A stretch of DNA of 10,602 bases from an uncultured Mycoplasmatota bacterium. Its GTDB lineage: Bacteria; Bacillota_I; Bacilli_A; RF39; UBA660. The notes under the pieces were generated by a model. It saw only the letters and a list, made by a program, of their open reading frames with translations. It did no database searches and had not been told where the DNA came from. This document shows positions 1-6,045 of this stretch, one piece after another (positions within the stretch are counted from its first letter, which is position 1; every line of letters begins with the position of its first letter). Both the position numbers and the translations under genes were made by a program. The stretch is taken from the NCBI GenBank assembly GCA_900551925.1, contig URXR01000041.1, forward strand, positions 1 to 10,602. Reading direction: 5' to 3'.

Positions 1-6
1 TATTCA

Positions 7-27
7 CACCAGCATAGCTGGTGGTTT
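7..27 (+). repeat. Compact GC-containing hairpin with T tail at the left edge
   Basis: A 7-bp perfect inverted repeat (CACCAGC at 7-13, GCTGGTG at 17-23) has a 3-nt loop ATA and is followed by GTTTT. Its shape fits either a plus-strand intrinsic terminator for a gene left of the window or the subterminal hairpin of an IS200/IS605-type element. From memory, hairpins of this kind occur at ends of such elements in low-GC Gram-positives, but no transposase is present here, so the assignment is inference. Confidence 0.5.
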
Positions 28-30
28 TAA

Positions 31-52
31 ATGCAAAACTGATGTTTTGCAT
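31..52. repeat. 9-bp perfect inverted repeat with 4-nt loop
   Basis: ATGCAAAAC (31-39) and GTTTTGCAT (44-52) are exact reverse complements around the loop TGAT. Neither strand has a convincing T run directly after the stem, so a terminator role is unlikely. It sits between two other hairpins and may belong to the same repeated or mobile-element end. Confidence 0.5.
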
Positions 53-54
53 AA

Positions 55-81
55 TTAAAAACTTGAGGAAAACCTCAAGCT
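55..81 (-). terminator. Intrinsic terminator of the XRE-type regulator gene
   Basis: Read on the minus strand, the stem CTTGAGG / CCTCAAG (plus positions 62-68 and 73-79) closes a 4-nt loop and is followed by TTTTT. It lies about 25 nt beyond the stop codon of the regulator gene that ends at 105. This is a textbook rho-independent terminator. Confidence 0.85.
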
Positions 82-104
82 AAGTTATTAATTAAATTAT
101 AGAT

Positions 105-818
105 TTAAGCATATACTTCATCAAATAAACTAGTCATTCTTTTAATCATTTTTACTGTTTCATCTTTATATTCATTATACATAGCAGTATAATTTTTATT
201 TTGATTTTCATTCTTTAAACTTCCATCTCTATTACAATGTACTATTATATTTTTATCATTTGAATAAGTAACAGCAACTTTTTCTCCATCATAATCAACC
301 ATAATAGTAGTATCCTCTAAAACCCTATTAGCACTTATTCCTTCCTTTAAAGCCTCAGGAAATTTAGCATAAACATAATAAGTAACATCATCTTCAATAA
401 TTTCTGAATATCCTATTCCATCTTTTTTAGAAAATCCTAATAAATTCAAATTGGAAATAATCTCTTGATATCTAGCTCTATCCTCTTTATATTCTTTTTT
501 CTCCCAATAACTATTAAGTAATAATATTACTACTCCTAAAACTAAACAAGTTAAAAGCACTGTAATAATTATTTTTAATTTCTTATTATCTTTTACCTTT
601 CTATCAATATCTTTAACCATCTTTGTATTTTCTTTTAATAAAATGTCTAACGAAATATTAAATTTTTCACTTATTCTAATAAGTGTTTCGATGTCTGGGT
701 AACTTTTAGAATTTTCCCAAGCAGATACTGTTTGTCTAGAAACATTAAATAGCTCAGCAAATTCCTCTTGTGACATTTTATTCTCCTTTCTAATTTCCGT
801 TAATTTCTTCCCAAGCAT
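105..818 (-). CDS. Membrane-anchored XRE-family (HTH_3) transcriptional regulator
   Basis: This 237-residue protein begins with a Cro/C1-type helix-turn-helix at about residues 4-62. The recognition region SQEEFAELFNVSRQTVSAWE is typical of XRE regulators. A lysine-rich linker (about 65-81) leads into one strongly hydrophobic segment at about 82-102, then a C-terminal domain of about 130 residues rich in charged and aromatic residues that I do not recognise. With the helix-turn-helix in the cytoplasm, the C-terminal domain would face outward, suggesting a sensor or anchored repressor (inference). The ATG at 818 is preceded by GGAGG at 7-nt spacing, which fixes the start. The gene stands alone, with a terminator immediately downstream and 120 nt before the next gene upstream. 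The promoter is unclear; a TTGATA box lies upstream without a good -10 at the right distance. The DNA target and signal are unknown. Confidence 0.85.
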   Translation of the reverse strand: MLGKKLTEIRKENKMSQEEFAELFNVSRQTVSAWENSKSYPDIETLIRISEKFNISLDILLKENTKMVKDIDRKVKDNKKLKIIITVLLTCLVLGVVILLLNSYWEKKEYKEDRARYQEIISNLNLLGFSKKDGIGYSEIIEDDVTYYVYAKFPEALKEGISANRVLEDTTIMVDYDGEKVAVTYSNDKNIIVHCNRDGSLKNENQNKNYTAMYNEYKDETVKMIKRMTSLFDEVYA

Positions 819-938
819 CCTAATACCTCCTTTCTAAGATCATTTTATCTAAAAGAAAAAATACTTTCTATCAAAATAACTTTACATTTTACCTTTTTCT
901 AGCAAAAATTATTGGCATTACTAAAAAATTATTTATTT

Positions 939-1610
939 TTATTTCTTTAAAGATATATTATAACTATTATCAATAAGTTTAAATATTTCCTCTAACTCTA
1001 AACTTCCATCTAACTTTATCGTAATCCAGCTCTTTTTATTCATATGATAACCTGGAAATATTTTGTTATAGTCAATAAGTTCTTCTATTTTATCTTTTTG
1101 ATATCTTAAATCAATAATTTCTATCTTTTTGTCTGATGAGATTTCTAACTTTCTTTCTGAAATTACTAAAATAGCACCATACCATTTATTATTTATTTTG
1201 TTTCTCAAAATTGCATTTTCTGGAAATTTTTCCCATAAATACTCTAAATCATCATTATATTTTTCTTTTACATACTTAATTACTTCTTTAGCTTGCTTGC
1301 TCTTAAATATATTTAAACTTGTACATTTTTCTATTATATTTTGTAACTCTTGAAGATATGCTGTTCTAACTTTCCCAACAAATTCTCCCTTACTATCTTT
1401 AATATCTACTAAAATATATTCATCTTTACTTATTAAATCAAATAAACAAGAACTCATCTTATTATTTTCCACTACAACCTTCATTTCAAACTGGTAATCA
1501 TCAAGTTTCTTCTTATATAAATAGACATTATCATCTTTAGTAAAACCATACTCTAATAATTTATCATATTTTATAGTTCTATTTCTTAATTCATTATCTA
1601 AAATCCTCAT
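939..1610 (-). CDS. YjbR/MmcQ-like protein with an extra N-terminal region
   Basis: The C-terminal half (about residues 105-220) carries the hallmarks of the MmcQ/YjbR (DUF419) family: YLWEKFP near 124-130, NKWYGAIL near 141-148, PGYHMNKKSWITI near 186-198, and a final LDGS...LIDNSY. Family members have a cyclic-nucleotide-regulated/DNA-binding-like alpha-beta fold, and their cellular role is poorly defined. The first 100 or so residues resemble the N-terminal extension of longer clostridial YjbR proteins, but I cannot name it. I chose the ATG at 1610 (223 residues) because AGGA lies 7 nt upstream of it. The longer frame from 1646 begins next to a TATAAT box, upstream of the likely transcription start, and has no ribosome binding site. 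The gene is monocistronic, and I see no clear terminator downstream. Confidence 0.8.
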   Translation of the reverse strand: MRILDNELRNRTIKYDKLLEYGFTKDDNVYLYKKKLDDYQFEMKVVVENNKMSSCLFDLISKDEYILVDIKDSKGEFVGKVRTAYLQELQNIIEKCTSLNIFKSKQAKEVIKYVKEKYNDDLEYLWEKFPENAILRNKINNKWYGAILVISERKLEISSDKKIEIIDLRYQKDKIEELIDYNKIFPGYHMNKKSWITIKLDGSLELEEIFKLIDNSYNISLKK

Positions 1611-1647
1611 AACATCATCCTTTAAAAAAATTAAATGATTTATCATA

Positions 1648-1656
1648 ATTATAACA
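1648..1656 (-). promoter_or_regulatory. Extended -10 promoter of the YjbR-like gene
   Basis: On the minus strand TGTTATAAT forms a perfect extended -10 (TGn plus TATAAT). No good -35 box exists at 16-18 nt. Transcription would begin near 1641, leaving a leader of about 30 nt before the ATG at 1610. This excludes the ATG at 1646 as a translation start. Confidence 0.65.
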
Positions 1657-1809
1657 CACTCTTAATAACAAAATAAAAAAAACTCTAATTAGCAATATAG
1701 TGAAAAATATCAAAAAAAGACTTTTAGTTTTCCATTATTTAGAAAATTCAAATAAATTTTAAATTTTTATAAAAAATAACTAAAATGTAACTGCCAAATA
1801 AATTGTAAT

Positions 1810-2298
1810 TTACATGTGAAATATTGAATTGTTTCTCAATTCAAGTAAATGATTAATTTGCCACTTTCTTTCATTTTCCATGAGTTCTATTACATTTTTC
1901 TTGTCTTTATTAAAATATTGAATAGCAGAAATAACATACATTGCTGTTCCTTCTGCATGTGTAGGAACATGACAAGTTGCTAAACAATGACTCGTTGCTC
2001 TAACTATTTGACAACAAACTTTATCTTCCTTTTCTATTTTTCGTGCCAATTCTAATACAGTCCAACAATATTTTCTAGCTTCCCACATCGATATTTTATT
2101 ATTCATCCAATCTTTTAAAATCTTTATAGCCATTTGAGGAATATTTTCATTAGGATATCTTTCTTCATAAATATACAACACTCTCTTAAGACAATCTATT
2201 GCCCATTGTGCTAATACTTTATGATCAGTTTTTGATATTAAATCTTGTATTTCTGAATCATGTTTTGCAAGAGAAAACTTTCTCATATCAATTGCCAT
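1810..2298 (-). CDS. Imm5-like putative immunity protein
   Basis: This 162-residue, mostly alpha-helical soluble protein has no signal peptide or membrane segment. Its layout matches the Imm5 family of predicted immunity proteins: a DCLKRVLYIYEERYPNEN block (about 35-52), an AIKILKDW...WEAR block (about 57-75), and a late ATSHCLATCHVPTHAEG block (about 101-117) corresponding to the family's A-x-HV-x-x-HA motif. Family members are predicted to neutralise polymorphic or contact-dependent toxins, but no toxin gene is visible here. Six cysteines (positions 36, 78, 95, 96, 105, 109) are many for a small cytoplasmic protein. The ATG at 2298 has AGGAGG at 7-nt spacing. Family recognition is by remembered motif pattern, so the function is inferred. 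It is a single-gene unit with its own promoter; I see no convincing terminator. Confidence 0.6.
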   Translation of the reverse strand: MAIDMRKFSLAKHDSEIQDLISKTDHKVLAQWAIDCLKRVLYIYEERYPNENIPQMAIKILKDWMNNKISMWEARKYCWTVLELARKIEKEDKVCCQIVRATSHCLATCHVPTHAEGTAMYVISAIQYFNKDKKNVIELMENERKWQINHLLELRNNSIFHM

Positions 2299-2350
2299 TT
2301 ATTTGCCTCCTATTCATTTACAAATTATTATTTACAATTCTATTTAGATA

Positions 2351-2359
2351 ATTATATCA
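2351..2359 (-). promoter_or_regulatory. Extended -10 promoter of the Imm5-like gene
   Basis: TGATATAAT on the minus strand is a perfect extended -10. The -35 region at 17 nt is only a T run. The predicted start of transcription is near 2344, giving a leader of about 45 nt. Confidence 0.6.
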
Positions 2360-2401
2360 TTTATTTCTAAAGTAAAAAAGTGAAAATACTGATGACACTT
2401 C

Positions 2402-2430
2402 CAAATAAAAAACTAGGTATAATCCCTAGT
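2402..2430 (-). terminator. Intrinsic terminator of tRNA-Met
   Basis: On the minus strand ACTAGG pairs with CCTAGT (plus positions 2425-2430 and 2412-2417) around a 7-nt loop and runs into TTTTTTATTT. It starts about 15 nt after the tRNA CCA end. Confidence 0.85.
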
Positions 2431-2444
2431 AAAATAAACAAACT

Positions 2445-2521
2445 TGGTAGCGACGGAGGGGATTGAACCCCCGACCTTCCGGGTATGAACCGGACGCTCT
2501 AGCCAGCTGAGCTACATCGCC
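2445..2521 (-). tRNA. tRNA-Met (CAT), elongator type
   Basis: The minus strand folds into a complete 77-nt cloverleaf. The acceptor GGCGATG pairs with CGTCGCT (with two G-T wobbles), the D stem is GCTC/GAGC, the anticodon stem is TCCGG/CCGGA with loop TTCATAC, and the T arm is GGGGG-TTCAATC-CCCTC. The 3' CCA is encoded. The anticodon CAT lies at 2485-2487. The anticodon stem lacks the three G-C pairs, and the first pair is G-T rather than the C-A mismatch of an initiator. The body closely resembles the Bacillus elongator tRNA-Met as I remember it, which argues against initiator and against the lysidine-modified Ile2 tRNA. It has its own promoter and terminator. Confidence 0.95.
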
Positions 2522-2540
2522 ATAAAACTTTAGCAAATTA

Positions 2541-2569
2541 ATAATACCATACCTAAAAAAAAGTTTCAA
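2541..2569 (-). promoter_or_regulatory. Promoter of tRNA-Met
   Basis: On the minus strand TTGAAA (plus 2564-2569) and TATTAT (2541-2546) are separated by exactly 17 nt, with TGG before the -10 (extended -10). The transcription start would be near 2534, leaving a 5' leader of roughly 13 nt for RNase P to remove. The -35 box lies inside the ssb terminator hairpin. Confidence 0.75.
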
Positions 2570-2587
2570 GCACTTTAGAAACTTTTT
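2555..2587 (-). terminator. Intrinsic terminator of ssb
   Basis: Minus-strand stem of up to 10 bp (AAAAAGTTTC / GAAACTTTTT, core AAGTTTC/GAAACTT) with a 10-nt loop, running into eight consecutive T residues (plus A tract 2555-2562). It starts about 9 nt after the ssb stop codon. Confidence 0.8.
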
Positions 2588-2595
2588 CTTAAAAA

Positions 2596-2919
2596 TTACT
2601 TATCTTTTGATGATAAAAAAGTAACTCGTTCCGCAATTACTTCCGTAACATACTTCTTCTCATCATTTTTTTCATAAACATGAGACTCAATTCTTCCCTT
2701 TACTCCTACTATATCTCCTTTCTTACAATACTCTTTAGTATTTACAGCCATAAGCTGCCAAAGAGTACAATCAATAAAATCAGTCTCATATTCACCATTT
2801 ACATTTTTATAACTCCTTGGTACTGCTAAAGTAACCTTCGATATAGAAGTTCCATTTTTGGTTTCTTTTACTTCAGGATCCTTAACAAGTCTCCCAACTA
2901 AAACTACTTGATTTAACAT
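2596..2919 (-). CDS. ssb: Short single-stranded DNA-binding protein (OB fold, tail-less)
   Basis: This 107-residue protein is essentially one OB fold: MLNQVVLVGRLVKDPE at the start, TDFIDCTLWQ (about 47-56, with the aromatic W54 used for base stacking), and KGDIVGVKGRIES (about 67-79). It ends at FLSSKDK and lacks the glycine-rich linker and acidic D-D-D-I-P-F-type tail that recruits repair proteins in housekeeping SSBs. In size and layout it resembles Bacillus SsbB (the competence-associated paralogue) or phage/plasmid SSBs. The usual rpsF-ssb-rpsR context is absent, so it is probably an accessory SSB (inference). A GTG two codons upstream overlaps the GGAGG; the ATG at 2919, 5-6 nt past GGAGG, is the better start. 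It has its own promoter and terminator. Confidence 0.9.
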   Translation of the reverse strand: MLNQVVLVGRLVKDPEVKETKNGTSISKVTLAVPRSYKNVNGEYETDFIDCTLWQLMAVNTKEYCKKGDIVGVKGRIESHVYEKNDEKKYVTEVIAERVTFLSSKDK

Positions 2920-2939
2920 ATTCACCTCCTTTAAATAAC

Positions 2940-2968
2940 ACTATAAATAATAAAAAAATAATTAGCAA
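2940..2968 (-). promoter_or_regulatory. Promoter of ssb
   Basis: Minus-strand TTGCTA (plus 2963-2968) and TATAGT (2940-2945) are separated by 17 nt. Matches are 4/6 and 5/6 to the sigma-A consensus. Transcription would start about 14 nt before the ATG, just ahead of the GGAGG. Confidence 0.55.
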
Positions 2969-3010
2969 ATCGCTTATTTTAGCATTTAAATAGCTCTTAA
3001 GACATTAAAA

Positions 3011-3038
3011 ATAAAAATTCCCAATCAGGAATTTTTAT
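3011..3038 (-). terminator. Probable terminator of the cysteine desulfurase gene
   Basis: An 11-bp perfect stem (ATAAAAATTCC at 3011-3021, GGAATTTTTAT at 3028-3038) with a 6-nt loop is followed on the minus strand by TTTTTAATG. It lies about 165 nt beyond the preceding stop codon and could act in both directions. The 3' region between 3039 and 3204 shows no gene. Confidence 0.65.
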
Positions 3039-3204
3039 ACTCTAACTATTAACTAAACTGAACTTTTCTAAAAAGAAGTTTTTTTAAAAAATTACTAAAG
3101 TGCAAAATTATAATTTATTAAAAGAAGTAGCAAATACTAATATTTTTTAATATAAAACCTCCCAAATACTTTAAAAATAATATTATTTAGTATCTCCACA
3201 ACTT

Positions 3205-4401
3205 TTAATTTGCCTCATCAAATATATGCTTAGAGTTTTTCAGAACTTTAACAAGTTTATCAATCTCTTCCTTTGTATTGTATAAATAAAGTGATATTCT
3301 ACAAGTATTACTAATACCTAATTCATCTTGTAATAATTTAGCACAATGATTACCTGCTCTAACACAGATATTATAATGATCTAAATAAAGGGCTGTATCT
3401 TGAGGCTCCACTCCATTGATATTAAAAAGAATATTGCTAGACTCAGCATTTTTATTTATAACTGTTATATTATCAATTTCTTTCAATCTTAAAAGCAAAT
3501 AATCCTTAAGTTCTTCTTCATGCTTTCTAATATTTTCAAGTCCCACCCTTTCTAAGAACTTAAAAGCACTTCTAAGTCCTATTACTCCAGCAATATTAGG
3601 AGTCCCAGCTTCAAACTTAGAAGGTGGTTTTTGATATTTTACCTTGCCATTACTTTTAAAATAACTATTCATTCCTCCTCCAAATCTAACTGGATCCATT
3701 TCTTCTAACAAATCATACCTACCATACATAACCCCAATCCCTGTAGGTCCTAGCATTTTATGTCCTGAAAAAGCTAAGAAATCAATATTACATTCTTTAA
3801 CATCTATCTTCTTATGACCAATACTTTGAGCGGCATCAACTACAAAATATATATTTTCTTCTTTTAAAAACTTACCAATATTTAAAATATCTCTTACATC
3901 TCCAATAGTATTAGTAACATGTGCAAGTGCAACTACCTTAGTTTTTTTCGTAACTGATTTTTTTAAATTATCTAAAGTAAGTTTTAAATTACTATCAAGT
4001 GGTATATATTTTACCTTTATTCCTATTTCTTTTTCTAAACGAAGCCAAGGTAAAACTAAGGAAGCATGTTCTGTTTTACTAATTAAAACTTCATCACCCT
4101 TTTTTAATACTTTTTTTCCAAATCCAAATGCTATTAAGTTTAAAGAATCCGTAGCACCAGATGTAAAAATTATTTCTTTCGAATTATCAGCATTTAAATA
4201 ATTTCTTATAAGTTCCCTTGTATCTTCATAAAGCATATCTACTTTAAGACTGTTTTTATAATCACCACGATGAGCATTAGCAGTATAAGTCATATAATAC
4301 TCATCTATAGCTTTAACCACTTCCTTTGGTTTTAATGTTGTAGCATTATTATCAAAATAAATTAAATCTGTTTTAAGCATTTCAAAATCATCTCTATTCA
4401 C
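3205..4401 (-). CDS. SufS-type PLP-dependent cysteine desulfurase
   Basis: This 398-residue class V aminotransferase-fold enzyme is predicted to convert cysteine to alanine, holding the sulfur as a persulfide for Fe-S cluster, tRNA or cofactor synthesis. Visible landmarks are YFDNNATTLKP (15-25), the SGATDSLN PLP-phosphate region (81-88), EHASLVLPW with stacking His112 (111-119), DAAQS with Asp189 (189-193), SGHK with the PLP lysine Lys215 (212-215), and RAGNHCAKLL with catalytic Cys353 (348-357). The short R-x-G-x-H-C-A loop places it in group II (SufS/CsdA-like) rather than group I (IscS/NifS). Length is normal for the family. GGAGGTGA precedes a GTG at 4401, which I take as the start; the ATG seven codons later has no good site. 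No sufU, sufBCD or iscU is adjacent, so its sulfur acceptor is not evident. Confidence 0.9.
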   Translation of the reverse strand: MNRDDFEMLKTDLIYFDNNATTLKPKEVVKAIDEYYMTYTANAHRGDYKNSLKVDMLYEDTRELIRNYLNADNSKEIIFTSGATDSLNLIAFGFGKKVLKKGDEVLISKTEHASLVLPWLRLEKEIGIKVKYIPLDSNLKLTLDNLKKSVTKKTKVVALAHVTNTIGDVRDILNIGKFLKEENIYFVVDAAQSIGHKKIDVKECNIDFLAFSGHKMLGPTGIGVMYGRYDLLEEMDPVRFGGGMNSYFKSNGKVKYQKPPSKFEAGTPNIAGVIGLRSAFKFLERVGLENIRKHEEELKDYLLLRLKEIDNITVINKNAESSNILFNINGVEPQDTALYLDHYNICVRAGNHCAKLLQDELGISNTCRISLYLYNTKEEIDKLVKVLKNSKHIFDEAN

Positions 4402-4629
4402 TTAATCACCTCCACTATCTTATCTTTATTTTTTTATTATTCTATTCACCCAATACTATATCTCCATTAGGGTCTTACTAAACTCTTCATAACTACCCTT
4501 CATCTTATTTTATTCTAGTAATTTATTTTCACTTATTTTACTTGCACCAATTTAAAGTTTTTTTTAAATCAAATAAAACTCTTTCTTAAATTAAAATTTT
4601 ATGATATATATTATATAAGAGGTGATAAT

Positions 4630-5001
4630 ATGAAAGATTGTTTATTCTGTAAAATTATAAAAGGAGATATCCCTTCCTACAAAGTTTATGAAGATGAGAA
4701 AACCATAGCATTTTTAGATATTAATCCTGATAGTTACGGTCATACTTTAGTAGTGCCCAAAACTCATTTCAAAAACTATGAAGATATCGATTTAGAAACT
4801 ATTAAAAGTGTCAATGAAACTGGAAAAATAGTTTATAAAAAATTAAGAGAAAACTTAAAACCAGATGGTATAAAACTAGTTCAAAATAATGGTATAATCC
4901 AAGATGTTCCTCATTATCATTTACATATAATACCAGTTTATAAAAGTGATAAAGAAAATAAAAAAGATTTTGAGAATATAATCAAAAAAATAACTAAATA
5001 A
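4630..5001 (+). CDS. HIT-family nucleotide hydrolase (Hit/HinT-like)
   Basis: This 123-residue histidine-triad protein is typical of bacterial HinT/Hit hydrolases, which cleave adenosine phosphoramidates or dinucleoside polyphosphates in the cytoplasm. The opening CLFCKIIKGDIPS contains the C-x-x-C (Cys4, Cys7) that with a later histidine can bind zinc. DSYGHTLVVPKTH (34-46) and the triad HYHLHIIP (His95, His97, His99) follow. The ATG at 4630 is preceded by GAGGTGAT. A weak promoter candidate (TTCTTA, 16-18 nt, TATATA/TATATT between 4583 and 4612) lies just upstream. It is divergent from the cysteine desulfurase and closed by its own terminator, so it is probably monocistronic. The natural substrate cannot be read from sequence. 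Confidence 0.93.
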   Translation: MKDCLFCKIIKGDIPSYKVYEDEKTIAFLDINPDSYGHTLVVPKTHFKNYEDIDLETIKSVNETGKIVYKKLRENLKPDGIKLVQNNGIIQDVPHYHLHIIPVYKSDKENKKDFENIIKKITK

Positions 5002-5007
5002 AAACTT

Positions 5008-5035
5008 AAGCACTATCTAAAAAGTGCTTTTTTTT
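5008..5035 (+). terminator. Intrinsic terminator of the HIT gene
   Basis: AAGCACT (5008-5014) pairs with AGTGCTT (5023-5029) around an 8-nt loop, followed by a T run to 5035. It starts 6 nt after the stop codon. Confidence 0.85.
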
Positions 5036-5088
5036 ATTTTAAAAATTATATTTAAAACTTTACTTACCATACTATTAATGGTGATATT

Positions 5089-6045
5089 ATGATATTTAAA
5101 CTAGGCTATATCGATGGTCCGATTTCTCTTCCAAACAACACCTTTCGCACTATAACCTATAAAATATATAAATCTCTATCTAAAAAAGAAAAAAATAAAA
5201 GATTAACTGAGATTATAAATAACAACTTAGATAATCTTTTAAAAATATTAGAATTTAACAAACAAGAACAAATTAATTTTTATCGCATCTCTCAAGCGAT
5301 AATACCTTTAGCAACTTTAAACGAAATAGATTTTGATTATATAACACCCTATCTAGAAAAATGGCAAAAAATTGGTAAATTTATTAAAGACAATAATATG
5401 CGCATCGACATCCATCCTAATCAATATTGCATTTTAAATAGCCCAGATAAAACCGTAATAAAAAATAGCATAAACTCTCTAAAATATATCTATTCTCTTT
5501 TCCAAGCAATGGATATAAATGGCAAAGCCATATTACATATCGGAGGTAAATATGATAGTAAAGAAGAATCCCTAACTAGATTTAAAAATAACTTTCAAAA
5601 TTTACCAAATCATCTTAAAAATATAATTATTTTAGAAAATGATGATAAAATCTATACTTTAATAGACACCTTGACTATCTGTGAAGAACTTAATATTCCC
5701 ATGGTCCTTGATTATCATCACTATCTTTGCAATAATAATAAAGAAAATCTAAAAGATTATATCCCTAGAATTATTAATACTTGGAAAAATACCAATTTAA
5801 ACCCCAAAATACATTTTTCCTCTCCTAAAAGTAAAAAAGAATTTCGAAGTCATAATAGATTTGCAGGTTATAAATCATTTTTAAAACTAATAAACATTCT
5901 TAATAATTTCAATCAAGATTTTGATATTATGCTCGAATGCAAAGAAAAAGATAATGCTTTATTTAGATTATCTAAACAATTAAAATATACCAAAAATATA
6001 AAATATCTTAATCAAAGCACTTTTAAAATAACAAAAAAGAACTAA
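5089..6045 (+). CDS. uvsE: UV damage endonuclease (UVDE/UvsE)
   Basis: This 318-residue TIM-barrel endonuclease is predicted to nick DNA 5' of UV photoproducts and some other lesions, starting an excision repair route independent of UvrABC. All metal-site residues known from Thermus UVDE appear in order and at similar spacing: His109 (HPNQY), His150 (HIGGK), Glu183 (ENDD), Asp208 and His211 (DYHH), Lys240 and His242 (KIHFS), His255 (RSHN) and Glu283 (ECKEKD). Lys240 matches the lysine that is chemically modified in Thermus UVDE. FYRISQAIIP (64-73) is the family's FYRISS-type motif. The ATG at 5089 has only a weak GGTGAT site, and no clear promoter is seen in the 50 nt after the HIT terminator. 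The protein is very rich in Lys, Asn and Ile, as expected for this AT-rich genome. It converges with rbfA, 3 nt from its stop. Confidence 0.92.
   Translation: MIFKLGYIDGPISLPNNTFRTITYKIYKSLSKKEKNKRLTEIINNNLDNLLKILEFNKQEQINFYRISQAIIPLATLNEIDFDYITPYLEKWQKIGKFIKDNNMRIDIHPNQYCILNSPDKTVIKNSINSLKYIYSLFQAMDINGKAILHIGGKYDSKEESLTRFKNNFQNLPNHLKNIIILENDDKIYTLIDTLTICEELNIPMVLDYHHYLCNNNKENLKDYIPRIINTWKNTNLNPKIHFSSPKSKKEFRSHNRFAGYKSFLKLINILNNFNQDFDIMLECKEKDNALFRLSKQLKYTKNIKYLNQSTFKITKKN

Noticed and set aside
2445..2521. tRNA with CAT anticodon as initiator tRNA-fMet or tRNA-Ile2
   Set aside because: The first pair is G-T rather than the initiator C-A mismatch, and the anticodon stem lacks three consecutive G-C pairs. 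The body matches the elongator Met type. Ile2 cannot be fully excluded without comparison to other tRNAs of the genome.
3061..3085. A plus-strand hairpin with T run (AACTTTT/AGAAGTT, one wobble) between ssb and the desulfurase gene
   Set aside because: There is no plus-strand gene upstream for it to terminate, the stem is weak and AT-rich, and on the minus strand no T run follows it.
3157..3166. GGGAGG on the minus strand that looks like a ribosome binding site between the desulfurase and ssb genes
   Set aside because: No ATG, GTG or TTG at a workable distance opens a reading frame of meaningful length.
3175..3188. A 14-bp perfect palindrome (AAATAATATTATTT) just after the desulfurase stop
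   Set aside because: It is entirely A/T in a very AT-rich region with no loop, so chance is sufficient. No partner copy was seen.
4467..4490. A 7-codon mini-frame on the minus strand upstream of the cysteine desulfurase, with AAGGG 5 nt before its ATG and overlapping short AGGGT/ACCCT/GGGT segments that could pair alternatively
   Set aside because: The candidate stems are only 4-5 bp and no promoter is evident upstream. A better -10 (TATAGT) lies downstream of the mini-frame, so it may not even be transcribed. It carries no run of regulatory codons.
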